From: Bacillota bacterium
GTDB lineage: Bacteria; Bacillota_I; Bacilli_A; RF39; UBA660
Assembly (NCBI GenBank): GCA_023391185.1
Contig: JAEWBI010000037.1
Coordinates: 1-64,000 of the forward strand
Length of the DNA stretch: 64,000 nt
Direction: 5' to 3'
The notes below the pieces were generated by a model. That model worked only from the letters and a program-made list of their open reading frames with translations. It did no database searches and was not told the origin of the DNA. This document shows, in pieces, positions 27,690 through 37,030 of the stretch. How positions within the stretch are numbered: position 1 is the first letter of the stretch; each line of letters opens with the position of its first letter. A program made the translations under genes and the position numbers.

Positions 27690-27937
27690 ATTATTTATAA
27701 GCTATGAATAAGAGAGTAATAATAATACTAGTAAAAGCGAGTTAGATATGGTGAAAGCTAACAACCAAGGTTATTATGAAAAACACTTAGGAGCTATTAT
27801 ACTGAAATAAAGTAAGTTTAATCGGTTTAACCCGTTATCAAGTTAGAGTGACTATAGAAAATTTCTATAGTAATTTGGGTGGTACCGCGGATACAACAGT
27901 AATTCGTCCCTATGGGGATAGATTACTGTTTTTTTTA
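27690..27937 (+). promoter_or_regulatory. T-box leader 2, Asn-specific, upstream of gatC
   Basis: A second T-box that closely resembles the first: AGCGAGTTAGATATGGTG, specifier region TGAAA-AAC-A with AAC at 27782-27784, TTGGGTGGTACCGCGG at 27875-27890 and a terminator at 27896-27936 (ACAGTAAT...ATTACTGT plus eight T). No strong promoter lies between the tRNA and this leader, so it is probably reached by read-through from 27335. RBS AAAGGAGG of gatC follows directly. The whole 27272-27960 gap is thus regulatory RNA plus the tRNA. Confidence 0.9.
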
Positions 27938-27960
27938 TACATTAAAGGAGGAATAATATT

Positions 27961-28257
27961 ATGGCAAGATTTACTAAGGAAATGGTCGTAGATTATGCAG
28001 ATAAGTTATTAATTGGTTTAACAGAAGAAGAAGTAACAATGGTATTAGATGAGTTTGAAATTATAGATAAGAATATTGATTTAATTAATGCAATACCTAA
28101 TATTTCAAAAGTAGAGCCAATGACTCATTGTTTGGATAATTTTATATATGAATTAAGAGAAGATGAACCAGAGGAATCAGTAGATATCGATGAATTATTA
28201 CAAAACTGTGATAGTTATTTAAATAGAGAAGTTAAAGTACCAAAGGTGGTGGAATAA
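27961..28257 (+). CDS. gatC: Asp/Glu-tRNA amidotransferase subunit C
   Basis: 98 residues, full length. The small subunit that wraps GatA and GatB and stabilises the complex converting Glu-tRNA(Gln) (or Asp-tRNA(Asn)) to the amide form. Typical features: helical N-terminus, NIDLINAIPNISKVEPMTH and the C-terminal LLQNCDSYLNREVKVPKVV. First gene after the two T-boxes; gatA starts 1 bp after its stop. Confidence 0.93.
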   Translation: MARFTKEMVVDYADKLLIGLTEEEVTMVLDEFEIIDKNIDLINAIPNISKVEPMTHCLDNFIYELREDEPEESVDIDELLQNCDSYLNREVKVPKVVE

Positions 28258-28258
28258 C

Positions 28259-29716
28259 ATGGATTATATGAGAAAAAGTATTGAAGAAATTCATGAAGCA
28301 TTAATTAAAAATGAAGTTTCGGTTCAAGATTTAATTAATGAATCAATAGAAAAATCACACTTAGTTCAAGAAAAATGTAATGCTTTTGTAACAATATTAG
28401 ATGGAACTAAGGAAAATAAAGTGACTTCTAATTTATTATCAGGTATTCCTTATGGGGTTAAAGATAATTATAGTACTAAAGGTGTATTAAGTACTGGATC
28501 TAGTAATACACTAAAAGATTACATTCCATTTTTTACAGCTACCGCTATAGAAAATTTAGAAAAAGCTGGAGCAGTTGCAGTTAATAAAACAGTTTTAGAT
28601 GAGTTTGGTATGGGTGGTACAGGTACAACAGGGCATACTGGTATTGTAAGAAATCCATGGGACTTATCTAGAATGTGCGCAGGTTCTTCAGCAGGATCTG
28701 CAGCCGCAGTAGCAGCAGGTGTGTATCCATATGCTACTGGTAGTGATACAGGAGACTCTATCCGTAAACCAGCTGCGTATTGTGGAATAGTTGGTTATAA
28801 ACCAACTTATGGAATGATATCAAGATATGGATTATTTGCTTTTGCGAGCAGTCTGGATCACTGTGGAGTTTTAACTAGAAGTGTTAAAGATGCTGCAATA
28901 GTTGTTGATAACATGAAGGGTATAGACAAAAATGATATGACTAGTTGGGATTCAAGTAGTATAGAATTGTATAATTCAATTACAGGAAATGTTTCTGGCA
29001 AAAAAATGTGTTATATAAAAGAAATATGTGATATTAGTATGTTCCCAAATGCATCAGATGAATTAAAGGAACATTTAAGTAATTTCAACAAAGTTTTAGA
29101 TAAATGCAAAGAACTTGGAATTGAAATAGAAGAGGTTAGCATAGATAGAACTCTTTTAAATGCTGTTCCTTCTGTTTATGTAGTTATTTCATGTGCAGAA
29201 GCAACCTCTAATATGTCTAATTTAACAGGTATTATATTTGGGCCTAGAGGTGAAGGAGATAACTATATTGATAAGATGAAAAACTATAGAACCACAGGTT
29301 TTTCTCCATTAATAAAGAGAAGATTTGTAATAGGATCTTATGTTTTACAAGCTCAAAATAAAGATAGATATTTCCATAATGCTCAAAGAGTTAGAAGACT
29401 TTTAGTTGACGAATGGAATAAACTTTTTGATAAATATGATGCTGTTATTTTACCAGTAGGTAGTGGCCCAGCTAAACAGTTAGATGGATCAGAAGACATA
29501 TTAGATAAAAATACAGCCATTTTAGAAGAACACTTACAAGTAGGTAACTTTGGAGGATTCCCATCAATTACTATTCCAGATGGATTTATTAACAATCTGC
29601 CAGTAGGTGTTAACATTACTGGTAAATGCTATGATGATGTCAATGTACTAAATCTAGCATATGCTTTAGAAAGTAAAATGGAGTATAAAAATCAAATAGC
29701 TAAGGAGGTAAAGTAA
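28259..29716 (+). CDS. gatA: Asp/Glu-tRNA amidotransferase subunit A
   Basis: 485 residues. Amidase-signature subunit that frees ammonia from Gln or Asn. Visible: GIPYGVKDNYSTKG with the catalytic Lys, and the Gly/Ser-rich CAGSSAGSAAAVAAGVYPYATGSDTGDSIRKPA with the Ser-cisSer pair. RBS AGGTGGTGG lies inside gatC. The stop overlaps the gatB start by one base, so the two are translationally coupled. Confidence 0.96.
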   Translation: MDYMRKSIEEIHEALIKNEVSVQDLINESIEKSHLVQEKCNAFVTILDGTKENKVTSNLLSGIPYGVKDNYSTKGVLSTGSSNTLKDYIPFFTATAIENLEKAGAVAVNKTVLDEFGMGGTGTTGHTGIVRNPWDLSRMCAGSSAGSAAAVAAGVYPYATGSDTGDSIRKPAAYCGIVGYKPTYGMISRYGLFAFASSLDHCGVLTRSVKDAAIVVDNMKGIDKNDMTSWDSSSIELYNSITGNVSGKKMCYIKEICDISMFPNASDELKEHLSNFNKVLDKCKELGIEIEEVSIDRTLLNAVPSVYVVISCAEATSNMSNLTGIIFGPRGEGDNYIDKMKNYRTTGFSPLIKRRFVIGSYVLQAQNKDRYFHNAQRVRRLLVDEWNKLFDKYDAVILPVGSGPAKQLDGSEDILDKNTAILEEHLQVGNFGGFPSITIPDGFINNLPVGVNITGKCYDDVNVLNLAYALESKMEYKNQIAKEVK

Positions 29717-31173
29717 TGGATAAATATAGAGTATTAATAGGACTTGAAATGCACTGTGAAATAAGTGAAACAAAGACAAAAGTTTTTTCAAGCGCTTTAA
29801 ATGATTATAGTGATGTTCCAAACAGTAACATAAGACCAGTAGATATGGCTTTTCCTGGAACTTTACCTGTCTTAAATAAGGAAGCAGTAAAAAAATCATT
29901 AATGGCTAGTATGATTCTTGGTTGTAAACAACCAGAATATATATTTTTTGAAAGAAAGAACTATTATTATCCAGATTTACCAAAGGGTTATCAGATTACT
30001 CAGGAAACTAAACCAGCACCAGTCGGAATATATGGTGAGTTAAAATATGAGTGTGATGGTGAATATAAAATTGTAAGAATCAACAATATACATCTAGAGG
30101 AAGATGCTGCATCAACAGATCATTATTCAAGATATTCAACAATCGATTATAATAGAGCAGGAGTACCTCTTCTTGAACTTGTTACTGAACCAGATTTTCA
30201 ATCAGCAACTGAAGCAGTAGCATTTCTTGAAACTATGAGAACTATATATCAATATACTGGTATTAGTGAAGCTGATAGTAGAAAAGGTCAATTAAGATGT
30301 GATGTAAACGTATCAATTATGGATATAGATAAAGATGAAAAAAATCCTGAAAACTGGGGAACAAAAGTTGAAATTAAAAACATTAATTCCCTTGGTGGCG
30401 TAAGAGATGCGATTAACTATGAAGTTGCTAGACAAATAGAAGCAAAAGAAAACAATTCTTATGACAAGATTGAACAACAAACAAGAAGATGGGACGAAGC
30501 TACTATGACTACTGTATATATGAGAAGCAAAGTAGATGCTATTGACTATAAATATTTTGTTGAACCAAATATACCAAAATTTAAATTATCACAAAAATGG
30601 TTGGAAGATATTAGGGCTAATATACCTGTTCTAGCTGTTGAAAGAAAAGAAAAGTATATTAATGAATATGGTTTGTCAAATTATGATGCTACCATATTAG
30701 TTAAAGAAAAAGCAATTTCAGATTTTTATGAAGAAACTATTAAATTAGGTGCTGATCCTAAAGTAAGTTCAAACTGGATGACTACCATGGTTTTAGGTCA
30801 TTTAAATAAAGCAGAACTTGAATTAAAGGATATCTTTCTAACACCAGCTTATTTAGTGGATTTAATTAATTTAATAAATAGTGGAGAAATATCTTCAAAA
30901 CAAAGTAAAGAAATATTCTATAAAATGTTAGAAGAAAAGAAAGAACCTAAAAAGCTTGTTAAAGAAATGGGAATGAAACAAATTGGTGATGAGTCTACAT
31001 TAAGACCTATGATTATTTCAATTATTGAAGAACACTTAGAATTAATTGAAGAATATAGAAAAGGTAGAAATGTGTTTGACTTCTTTGTTGGACAAGTAAT
31101 GAAACAAACTCGTGGTCAAGCAAATCCAACTTTAACTGCGCAAATAATTAAAGAAGAAATAGATAAAAGATAG
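29716..31173 (+). CDS. gatB: Asp/Glu-tRNA amidotransferase subunit B
   Basis: 485 residues. Kinase-like subunit that binds mis-acylated tRNA and activates its side chain. Motifs: IGLEMHCEI, PVLNKEAV, FFERKNYYYPDLPKGYQITQ, HLEEDAAS, YNRAGVPLLELVTEPD, KVEIKNINS. C-terminal Yqey/tail domain (TRGQANPTLTAQIIKEEI). RBS AAGGAGG within the gatA end. Confidence 0.97.
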   Translation: MDKYRVLIGLEMHCEISETKTKVFSSALNDYSDVPNSNIRPVDMAFPGTLPVLNKEAVKKSLMASMILGCKQPEYIFFERKNYYYPDLPKGYQITQETKPAPVGIYGELKYECDGEYKIVRINNIHLEEDAASTDHYSRYSTIDYNRAGVPLLELVTEPDFQSATEAVAFLETMRTIYQYTGISEADSRKGQLRCDVNVSIMDIDKDEKNPENWGTKVEIKNINSLGGVRDAINYEVARQIEAKENNSYDKIEQQTRRWDEATMTTVYMRSKVDAIDYKYFVEPNIPKFKLSQKWLEDIRANIPVLAVERKEKYINEYGLSNYDATILVKEKAISDFYEETIKLGADPKVSSNWMTTMVLGHLNKAELELKDIFLTPAYLVDLINLINSGEISSKQSKEIFYKMLEEKKEPKKLVKEMGMKQIGDESTLRPMIISIIEEHLELIEEYRKGRNVFDFFVGQVMKQTRGQANPTLTAQIIKEEIDKR

Positions 31174-31182
31174 GTGATACAA

Positions 31183-32559
31183 ATGAAAGATTCTAAAGAA
31201 TTATATAATACTTATGGTGATTTTATTGGAAAAGAAGTTACACTACAAGGGTGGATTAAAAATCATCGTAAACAAAAAGAAATGGGCTTCATCGAATTCA
31301 ATGATGGAACATTTTTTAAGAGTGTTCAACTTATCTATAATAGTAAATTAAGAAAATTTGAAGATATACAGAAATTACGAATTGGTAGTGCTATAACTGT
31401 TGTTGGGACTGTTATAGAATCACCTAGAGAAGAACAACCTTTTGAAATAGATGTTAAAGAAATTACTCTAGAAGGTGATTGTCCAGATGACTATCCAATT
31501 CAGCCAAAAAGACACACTAGAGAGTTTTTAAGAGAACAAGCTTATCTAAGACCTAGAACAAATTTATTTGGAGCAGTATTTAGAGTAAGAAGTATAGTAG
31601 CTATGGCTATTCATTCATATTTCCAAGAACGAGGATATGTTTATGTTCATGCACCATTAATTACAGGTAGTGATTGTGAAGGTGCGGGAGAAATGTTTCA
31701 AGTAACGACTATAGATGTTGATAACTTGAATGGTAAAGAAATAGATTATACAAAAGATTTCTTTGGTAAAAAAACTAGTCTTACTGTATCAGGGCAGCTT
31801 CAAGGTGAAGCATTTGCAATGGCATATAAAAAGATATATACATTTGGTCCAACTTTTAGAGCGGAAAATTCTAATACAAAAACACATGCTTCTGAATTTT
31901 GGATGATTGAACCAGAAATTGCTTTTTGTGATTTAAATGGTTTAATGGATATAGAAGAAGATGTTTTAAAATATATAATAAAATATACTTTAGAACATGC
32001 TAAAGAAGAATTAGAATTTTTTGATAAGTTTGTAGAAACAGGTCTTATTAATAAGTTAGAAAAAGTAGTAAATTCTAAGGCTGCTAGAATAACTCACAAA
32101 GAAGCTATAAAGATATTATTAAAATCAGGCAAAGATTTTGAAAACAAACCTGCTTATGGTGAAGATCTTGCTACTGAACATGAAAAATATCTTACAGGAG
32201 AACATTTTAATAGTCCTGTATTTGTTTCTGATTGGCCAAAAGATATAAAAGCATTTTATATGCGTATGAACGATGATAAAGAAACAGTTGCAGCTGTAGA
32301 CTTATTGGTGCCAGGATCAGGAGAACTTATGGGTGGTTCTCAAAGAGAAGAAAGAATAGATTTAATGCTTGCTAGAATGAAACAACTCGGAATTGATTCT
32401 AGTGAAATGGATTGGTATTTAAATTTAAGGAAATTTGGTGGCTGCAAGCACAGCGGATTTGGTATGGGATTTGAGCGCTTACTTATTTATATAACAGGTG
32501 TTGAAAATATTAGAGATGTTATACCTTTCCCAAGAACTCCAAAAAATTGTGAATTTTAA
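31183..32559 (+). CDS. asnS: Asparagine-tRNA ligase
   Basis: 458 residues from the ATG at 31183; the in-frame GTG at 31174 overlaps the AGGTGAT ribosome site. Class II synthetase: N-terminal OB anticodon domain (GWIKNHRKQKEMGFIEFNDG), then the catalytic core with FRAENSNTKTHASEFWMIEPE (motif 2) and GGCKHSGFGMGFERLLIYITG (motif 3). It charges tRNA-Asn directly, so this host need not rely on GatCAB to make Asn-tRNA. Asn T-box control fits this gene well. Confidence 0.96.
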   Translation: MKDSKELYNTYGDFIGKEVTLQGWIKNHRKQKEMGFIEFNDGTFFKSVQLIYNSKLRKFEDIQKLRIGSAITVVGTVIESPREEQPFEIDVKEITLEGDCPDDYPIQPKRHTREFLREQAYLRPRTNLFGAVFRVRSIVAMAIHSYFQERGYVYVHAPLITGSDCEGAGEMFQVTTIDVDNLNGKEIDYTKDFFGKKTSLTVSGQLQGEAFAMAYKKIYTFGPTFRAENSNTKTHASEFWMIEPEIAFCDLNGLMDIEEDVLKYIIKYTLEHAKEELEFFDKFVETGLINKLEKVVNSKAARITHKEAIKILLKSGKDFENKPAYGEDLATEHEKYLTGEHFNSPVFVSDWPKDIKAFYMRMNDDKETVAAVDLLVPGSGELMGGSQREERIDLMLARMKQLGIDSSEMDWYLNLRKFGGCKHSGFGMGFERLLIYITGVENIRDVIPFPRTPKNCEF

Positions 32560-32570
32560 GAGGTGATAAA

Positions 32571-34313
32571 ATGAAAGGTAATAAATATAGAACAATCTAC
32601 TGTGGTAAAGTTACCAAAGAAGATATTGGTAAAGTTATAAGAATTGCGGGCTTTGTTGAAAATATAAGAGACCATGGTGGTATTATATTTGTTGATATCA
32701 GAGATGAATCAGGAAGTATTCAAACAGTAAGCAATGATGACAAAATTTTTGATCATATTACGCGTGAATCTTCAATAACATTACTTGGTACGGTTAGACT
32801 TAGATCTGAAGATACAATAAATACAAGACTTGCCACAGGTGAGCTAGAATTATTAGTAACAGAACTTGAGGTATTAGGTAAAGCAAATAATGAACTTCCA
32901 TTTGAAATAATGACTTCAAAAGAGGTTAAAGAAGATATAAGATTGAAATATAGATATTTAGATTTAAGAAATGAAAAAGTTCATGAAAATATAGTATTTA
33001 GATCTAAAGTGATATCATACTTAAGGGAAAAAATGAGTAATATGGGATTTTTAGAAATACAAACTCCAATTTTAACTTGTTCTTCTCCAGAGGGTGCTAG
33101 AGATTATATAGTTCCCTCAAGAATATATCATGGAAAATTCTATGCTTTACCACAAGCACCACAAATGTTTAAACAATTACTTATGGTAAGTGGTTTTGAT
33201 AGATATTTTCAAATAGCGCCTTGTTTTAGAGATGAAGATGCTAGAGCAGACCGTGCTCCAGGCGAATTCTATCAATTAGATTTTGAAATGGCCTTTGCTG
33301 AAGCTGAAGATGTATATGCTGTAGCTGAAGAGGTTTTATATGATACATTTACTAAGTTTAGTAATAAAGAAGTTAGTAGTAAACCATTTAGAAGAATATC
33401 TTATGCAGAGTCAATGCTAAAATATGGAACAGACAAACCAGATTTAAGAAATCCTTTAGAAATTATTGATTTAACTGAAGTATTTACTGATACAACATTT
33501 AAACCATTTGTAAATACTGCGGTAAGAGGTATTGCAGTAGATGATATTGGAACTAAATCAAACTCCTGGTTTAATGAATTAGTTGACTATGCTAAGACAC
33601 TTGGTATGCCAGGAATTGGTTATGTAACCCTAATGGAAGATGGATCTTTAAAGGGGCCAATTGATAAGTTCTTATCTGAAGAAGAAAGAGACTTATTAAT
33701 AAACAAAGCTAATCTAAAGACAAACAGCGTATTATTTTTTATCGCTGATAAGAAAAAAGCTTCTACTTTAGCAGGTGCTATGAGAAGTGAAATTGGTAAA
33801 AGACTAGAATTAATTGATAATAATAAATTTGAGTTTTGTTTTATCGTAGATTTTCCAATGTATGAATGGGATGAAGAAGAAGATAAATATGTATTTACGC
33901 ATAATCCTTTCTCAATGCCACAGGGTGGTATGGATGATCTATTAAATAAAAAACCTGAAGAAATTCTTGCATATCAATATGATATAGTATGTAATGGTGT
34001 TGAATTATCAAGTGGTGCAGTTAGAAACCATGATTTAGAAATTATGGAAAAAGCCTTTGATATAGCTGGCTATTCAAAAGAGGAACTAGAAAGACGTTTT
34101 AAAGCATTATATACAGCATTTCATTATGGAGCTCCTCCACATGCTGGTATGGCTCCAGGTGTTGATAGAATGATTATGCTTCTAAAGGATGAAGAAAGTA
34201 TCCGCGAAGTAATAGCCTTTCCAATGAACAGTAGTGCTCAAGATTTAATGATGGGTTCACCTAGCGATGTAACCGAACAACAATTAAGAGATGTACACAT
34301 AAAGATAAGGTAA
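32571..34313 (+). CDS. aspS: Aspartate-tRNA ligase, bacterial type
   Basis: 580 residues. OB domain, class II core with the bacterial GAD insertion (about 280-420), motif 2 FRDEDARADRAPGEFYQLDFE and C-terminal motif 3 GAPPHAGMAPGVDRMIMLL. RBS AGAGGTGAT. Last gene of the operon; a hairpin terminator overlaps its stop. Confidence 0.97.
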   Translation: MKGNKYRTIYCGKVTKEDIGKVIRIAGFVENIRDHGGIIFVDIRDESGSIQTVSNDDKIFDHITRESSITLLGTVRLRSEDTINTRLATGELELLVTELEVLGKANNELPFEIMTSKEVKEDIRLKYRYLDLRNEKVHENIVFRSKVISYLREKMSNMGFLEIQTPILTCSSPEGARDYIVPSRIYHGKFYALPQAPQMFKQLLMVSGFDRYFQIAPCFRDEDARADRAPGEFYQLDFEMAFAEAEDVYAVAEEVLYDTFTKFSNKEVSSKPFRRISYAESMLKYGTDKPDLRNPLEIIDLTEVFTDTTFKPFVNTAVRGIAVDDIGTKSNSWFNELVDYAKTLGMPGIGYVTLMEDGSLKGPIDKFLSEEERDLLINKANLKTNSVLFFIADKKKASTLAGAMRSEIGKRLELIDNNKFEFCFIVDFPMYEWDEEEDKYVFTHNPFSMPQGGMDDLLNKKPEEILAYQYDIVCNGVELSSGAVRNHDLEIMEKAFDIAGYSKEELERRFKALYTAFHYGAPPHAGMAPGVDRMIMLLKDEESIREVIAFPMNSSAQDLMMGSPSDVTEQQLRDVHIKIR

Positions 34314-34326
34314 CCCTTATCTTTTC
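34301..34326 (+). terminator. Intrinsic terminator after aspS
   Basis: Arms AAAGATAAGG (34301-34310) and CCTTATCTTT (34315-34324), loop TAAC, pyrimidine tail. Confidence 0.75.
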
Positions 34327-34429
34327 TTTGTGTAATGTTTTGGCGTGATATAAGCATAAATTATTTATTTGTCAAGACATAAAAAGCAAGTATTTTCCTT
34401 TATTTTCAATAAAAATGCGCGAAAAGTTC

Positions 34430-34458
34430 TTGCAATTGTATGTAAAAAATGATATTCT
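34430..34458 (+). promoter_or_regulatory. Promoter for hup
   Basis: TTGCAA (34430-34435), 17 bp, TATTCT (34453-34458), also extended by TGA. Confidence 0.65.
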
Positions 34459-34536
34459 TTAATTGTAAGCAAGATAGATGATAGTTGTGTATCAATAAAA
34501 GCTTATGATAATAAAAACACATGGGAGGTAATTTAT

Positions 34537-34809
34537 ATGTCAAAAACTGATTTAGTAAACTATATTGCAGAAGAAACTGGATTAACAAAAGCTGATTCAG
34601 CAAGAGCATTAGAAGCTTTTGTTGGTGGTGTAACTGAAGGTCTTAAAAAAGAAGGTAAAGTAACTTTAACTGGATTTGCTACTTTCACTGCTAAGAAAAA
34701 AGCTGCTAAAACAGGACGTAACCCACGTACTGGTGAAGCTGTATCTATTCCTGCAAGAGTTGCTGTAACTGTTAAAGCTGGTTCTAAATTAAAAGACGCT
34801 TTAAACTAG
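34537..34809 (+). CDS. hup: HU family nucleoid protein
   Basis: 90 residues, full length. Binds and bends DNA as a dimer. N-terminal helices (SKTDLVNYIAEETGLTKADS), TLTGFATFTAKKKAAKTGRNPRTGE for the DNA-clasping arm, and the C-terminal helix AGSKLKDALN. RBS GGGAGG. Codons are more strongly biased than in the neighbours, as expected for an abundant protein. Confidence 0.97.
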   Translation: MSKTDLVNYIAEETGLTKADSARALEAFVGGVTEGLKKEGKVTLTGFATFTAKKKAAKTGRNPRTGEAVSIPARVAVTVKAGSKLKDALN

Positions 34810-34818
34810 TCCAAAAAG

Positions 34819-34840
34819 AAAGGCTTTGTTGCCTTTTTTT
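34819..34840 (+). terminator. Intrinsic terminator after hup
   Basis: Arms AAAGGC (34819-34824) and GCCTTT (34831-34836), then a run of T. Confidence 0.85.
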
Positions 34841-34858
34841 CATGTGAGGAGGAATTTT

Positions 34859-35962
34859 GTGTTAGATAGTTCACTTAAAGTATTAGAAAAAATAGACGAG
34901 AATGGATTTGAAGCGTATATAGTTGGTGGATTTGCTAGAGATAATTATATTGGAAGAAATAGTACAGATGTAGATATTTGTACAAATGCTACTCCAAAAG
35001 AATTAAAAAATATATTTCAAGCTAGCATGCTTCCAAAAGAACAATATGGCTCTGTTGCTGTAATATATAAAAAAATAAGATTTGATATTACTACTTATCG
35101 CAAAGATATAAAGTATGAAAATAATAGATTACCTATCGAAATAGAGTATATAAATAATTTAATGGATGATTTAAAACGAAGAGACTTTACAATGAATACG
35201 CTTTGTATTAATAAAAATGGTGATTATGTTGATCTTTTAAATGCAATGGAAGACATTGATAATAAAATAATAAGAACGGTTGGAAATGCAAAAGAAAAAT
35301 TAAATGAAGACTGTCTTAGAATACTAAGAGCAATAAGATTCGCGACTATTCTTGATTTTGAATTAGATGAAGAACTAAAAATTGCTATAAAAGAATATGG
35401 TTATTTACTAAAGAAACTATCGTATTATAGAAAAAAAGAAGAGTTAGATAAAATTTTTAGCAGTATTAATGTAAGACGAGGTATAAATTTATTAATAGAG
35501 TTTAATTTAGATAAGTATTTGGACTTAAATGATTTAGATAAAATTGTTATTGTTTCATCACCACTAGGAATTTGGGCACAATTAGATGTACTAAATACAT
35601 ATAGTTTTTCTAATATAGAGAAGTATTCAATAGAAACAATAAACACAATAAAACATAAAAAAATTTTTGATAATTATGAACTATATAATTATGGTTTATA
35701 TCTTACTTCACTTGTCGCTGAAATTAACCATTTAGATAAAAACGCATTAATTAAAAGATATATGAGTCTTCCAATTAAAAATAAAAGAGATATATTAATT
35801 GATGGTAAAGATATATGTAACATTTTAAATATTACACCTTCTAAAATGGTTAAATATATAATTGAAGATTTAGAAAAGAAAATAATATATGAACAATTAG
35901 AAAATAATAAAGATGTTTTAGTGGATTATATTAAGAAGAATTATTCTGGAAGAGTTGAATAA
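34859..35962 (+). CDS. cca: CCA tRNA nucleotidyltransferase / poly(A) polymerase family
   Basis: 367 residues from the GTG at 34859, placed 5 bp after GAGGAGGA; an open frame further upstream runs through the hup terminator and is not coding. Class II nucleotidyltransferase: AYIVGGFARDNYIGRNSTDVDICTNAT holds GG and DxD, RRDFTMNTLCIN is the template helix and EDCLRILRAIRFATIL the neck domain. It adds or repairs the CCA end of tRNAs. The tRNA-Asn here already encodes CCA, so repair could be the main task. Confidence 0.92.
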   Translation: MLDSSLKVLEKIDENGFEAYIVGGFARDNYIGRNSTDVDICTNATPKELKNIFQASMLPKEQYGSVAVIYKKIRFDITTYRKDIKYENNRLPIEIEYINNLMDDLKRRDFTMNTLCINKNGDYVDLLNAMEDIDNKIIRTVGNAKEKLNEDCLRILRAIRFATILDFELDEELKIAIKEYGYLLKKLSYYRKKEELDKIFSSINVRRGINLLIEFNLDKYLDLNDLDKIVIVSSPLGIWAQLDVLNTYSFSNIEKYSIETINTIKHKKIFDNYELYNYGLYLTSLVAEINHLDKNALIKRYMSLPIKNKRDILIDGKDICNILNITPSKMVKYIIEDLEKKIIYEQLENNKDVLVDYIKKNYSGRVE

Positions 35963-35974
35963 TTCTTTTTTAAT

Positions 35975-35983
35975 TGATATAAT
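35975..35983 (+). promoter_or_regulatory. Extended -10 promoter for the prepilin-like gene
   Basis: TGA TATAAT. Its start point falls near 35990, which rules out the ATG there as a start. Confidence 0.5.
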
Positions 35984-36010
35984 TTATCTATGATAGGTAG
36001 GATCGATAGT

Positions 36011-36964
36011 ATGAGTAAAAAGAAGGGATTCACATTAGTTGAATTACTTGCGGTTGTAATAATACTTGGTATTATTAGTATTATTATATATCCAGTACTA
36101 AATAAAGTATTAAAAGATAATAGAAAAAAAGCTTTTGAAGCTAGTCTTGATTCAGTAGTTAGGGCAGCTGAACTATATAAAGCAGATAATAATAATAATT
36201 TAGATATTATTGATTATGATGACGGAACAATAGATATAAGCAATCTTGGTAAATGGAAAACTGGTACCATATCAGATGGTGTTGATACAGATGGTTTAAC
36301 AAAAATTTATCTAGCCGGCTTTTATGATGGGGAATTTTGTGCAACTGGATTTAGTGGTAATCTTACAATTGTTGAAGGAGAGTGTGAAAGTGTTCCTCAG
36401 CTTTGCTTTATTATGGAAAATAATACAATAACAGATTATGGGTTTGAGTATAGTGCTTGTCCTTTAGATATTGTAATTCCAACAAAAGTATATAATGAAG
36501 ATGTACTATATATAGGTACTGGTGCTTTTTCAAGTTCAATTATTTCTTCTGTAATTATTCCAAATAGTATAAAAGAAATTGGCAATGGGGCCTTTTCAGA
36601 AACTATGCTTACTTCACTAGACTTAACTAATGCAACTTCATTAGAAAAAATAGGTGCATCTGCATTTAGTGGTACTTATTTGAGTACATTAGATCTAAGT
36701 AATCTTTCTAGTTTAAAAGAGATTGGTGAAAATGCATTTAGAAATTGCAACTTATCGTCAGTAACAATACCAAGCTTGGTTACGAGTATTGGAAGTGGTG
36801 CCTTTTATAAATATGATTCTTATTCAAATCCAACTCTAACATCAATAGTCAATAAATCAACTACTCCATTTAATTGGTATAATATTTTGAATGTAGGAAC
36901 TTCTGCAACTTGTACATTTGCAGGGGCAGGTACTTGTGGAACAGTAACAATTACAACAAGTTAA
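36011..36964 (+). CDS. Prepilin-type protein with BspA-like leucine-rich repeats
   Basis: 317 residues from the ATG at 36011 (TAGGTAGG ahead; the ATG at 35990 lies at the predicted transcription start). Class III signal KKKG-FTLVELLAVVIILGIIS with Glu at +5 is the prepilin peptidase/methylation pattern, followed by a pilin-like helix. Residues about 175-290 are BspA-type leucine-rich repeats (IPNSIKEIGNGAF, LTNATSLEKIGASAF, LSNLSSLKEIGENAF, SLVTSIGSGAF). A pilus or pseudopilus subunit that displays a binding domain is a reasonable guess. No pilus assembly genes are nearby. Confidence 0.75.
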   Translation: MSKKKGFTLVELLAVVIILGIISIIIYPVLNKVLKDNRKKAFEASLDSVVRAAELYKADNNNNLDIIDYDDGTIDISNLGKWKTGTISDGVDTDGLTKIYLAGFYDGEFCATGFSGNLTIVEGECESVPQLCFIMENNTITDYGFEYSACPLDIVIPTKVYNEDVLYIGTGAFSSSIISSVIIPNSIKEIGNGAFSETMLTSLDLTNATSLEKIGASAFSGTYLSTLDLSNLSSLKEIGENAFRNCNLSSVTIPSLVTSIGSGAFYKYDSYSNPTLTSIVNKSTTPFNWYNILNVGTSATCTFAGAGTCGTVTITTS

Positions 36965-36984
36965 GGGGCATTAGCCCCTTTTTT
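36964..36984 (+). terminator. Intrinsic terminator after the prepilin gene
   Basis: Arms AGGGGC (36964-36969) and GCCCCT (36974-36979), loop ATTA, six T. Confidence 0.85.
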
Positions 36985-36985
36985 A

Positions 36986-37014
36986 TTGATAATTAAGTAA
37001 AAAAAAGTTATAAT
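36986..37014 (+). promoter_or_regulatory. Promoter of dus
   Basis: TTGATA (36986-36991), 17 bp, TATAAT (37009-37014). Confidence 0.7.
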
Positions 37015-37030
37015 GTATAAAGGTGATTTC

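Noticed and set aside
1..37000. Mycoplasma-like genetic code (TGA as Trp), suggested by low GC
   Set aside because: gpmI and the glycosidase end at TGA, Trp is TGG throughout, and PolC plus SpoIVA point to ordinary Bacillota.
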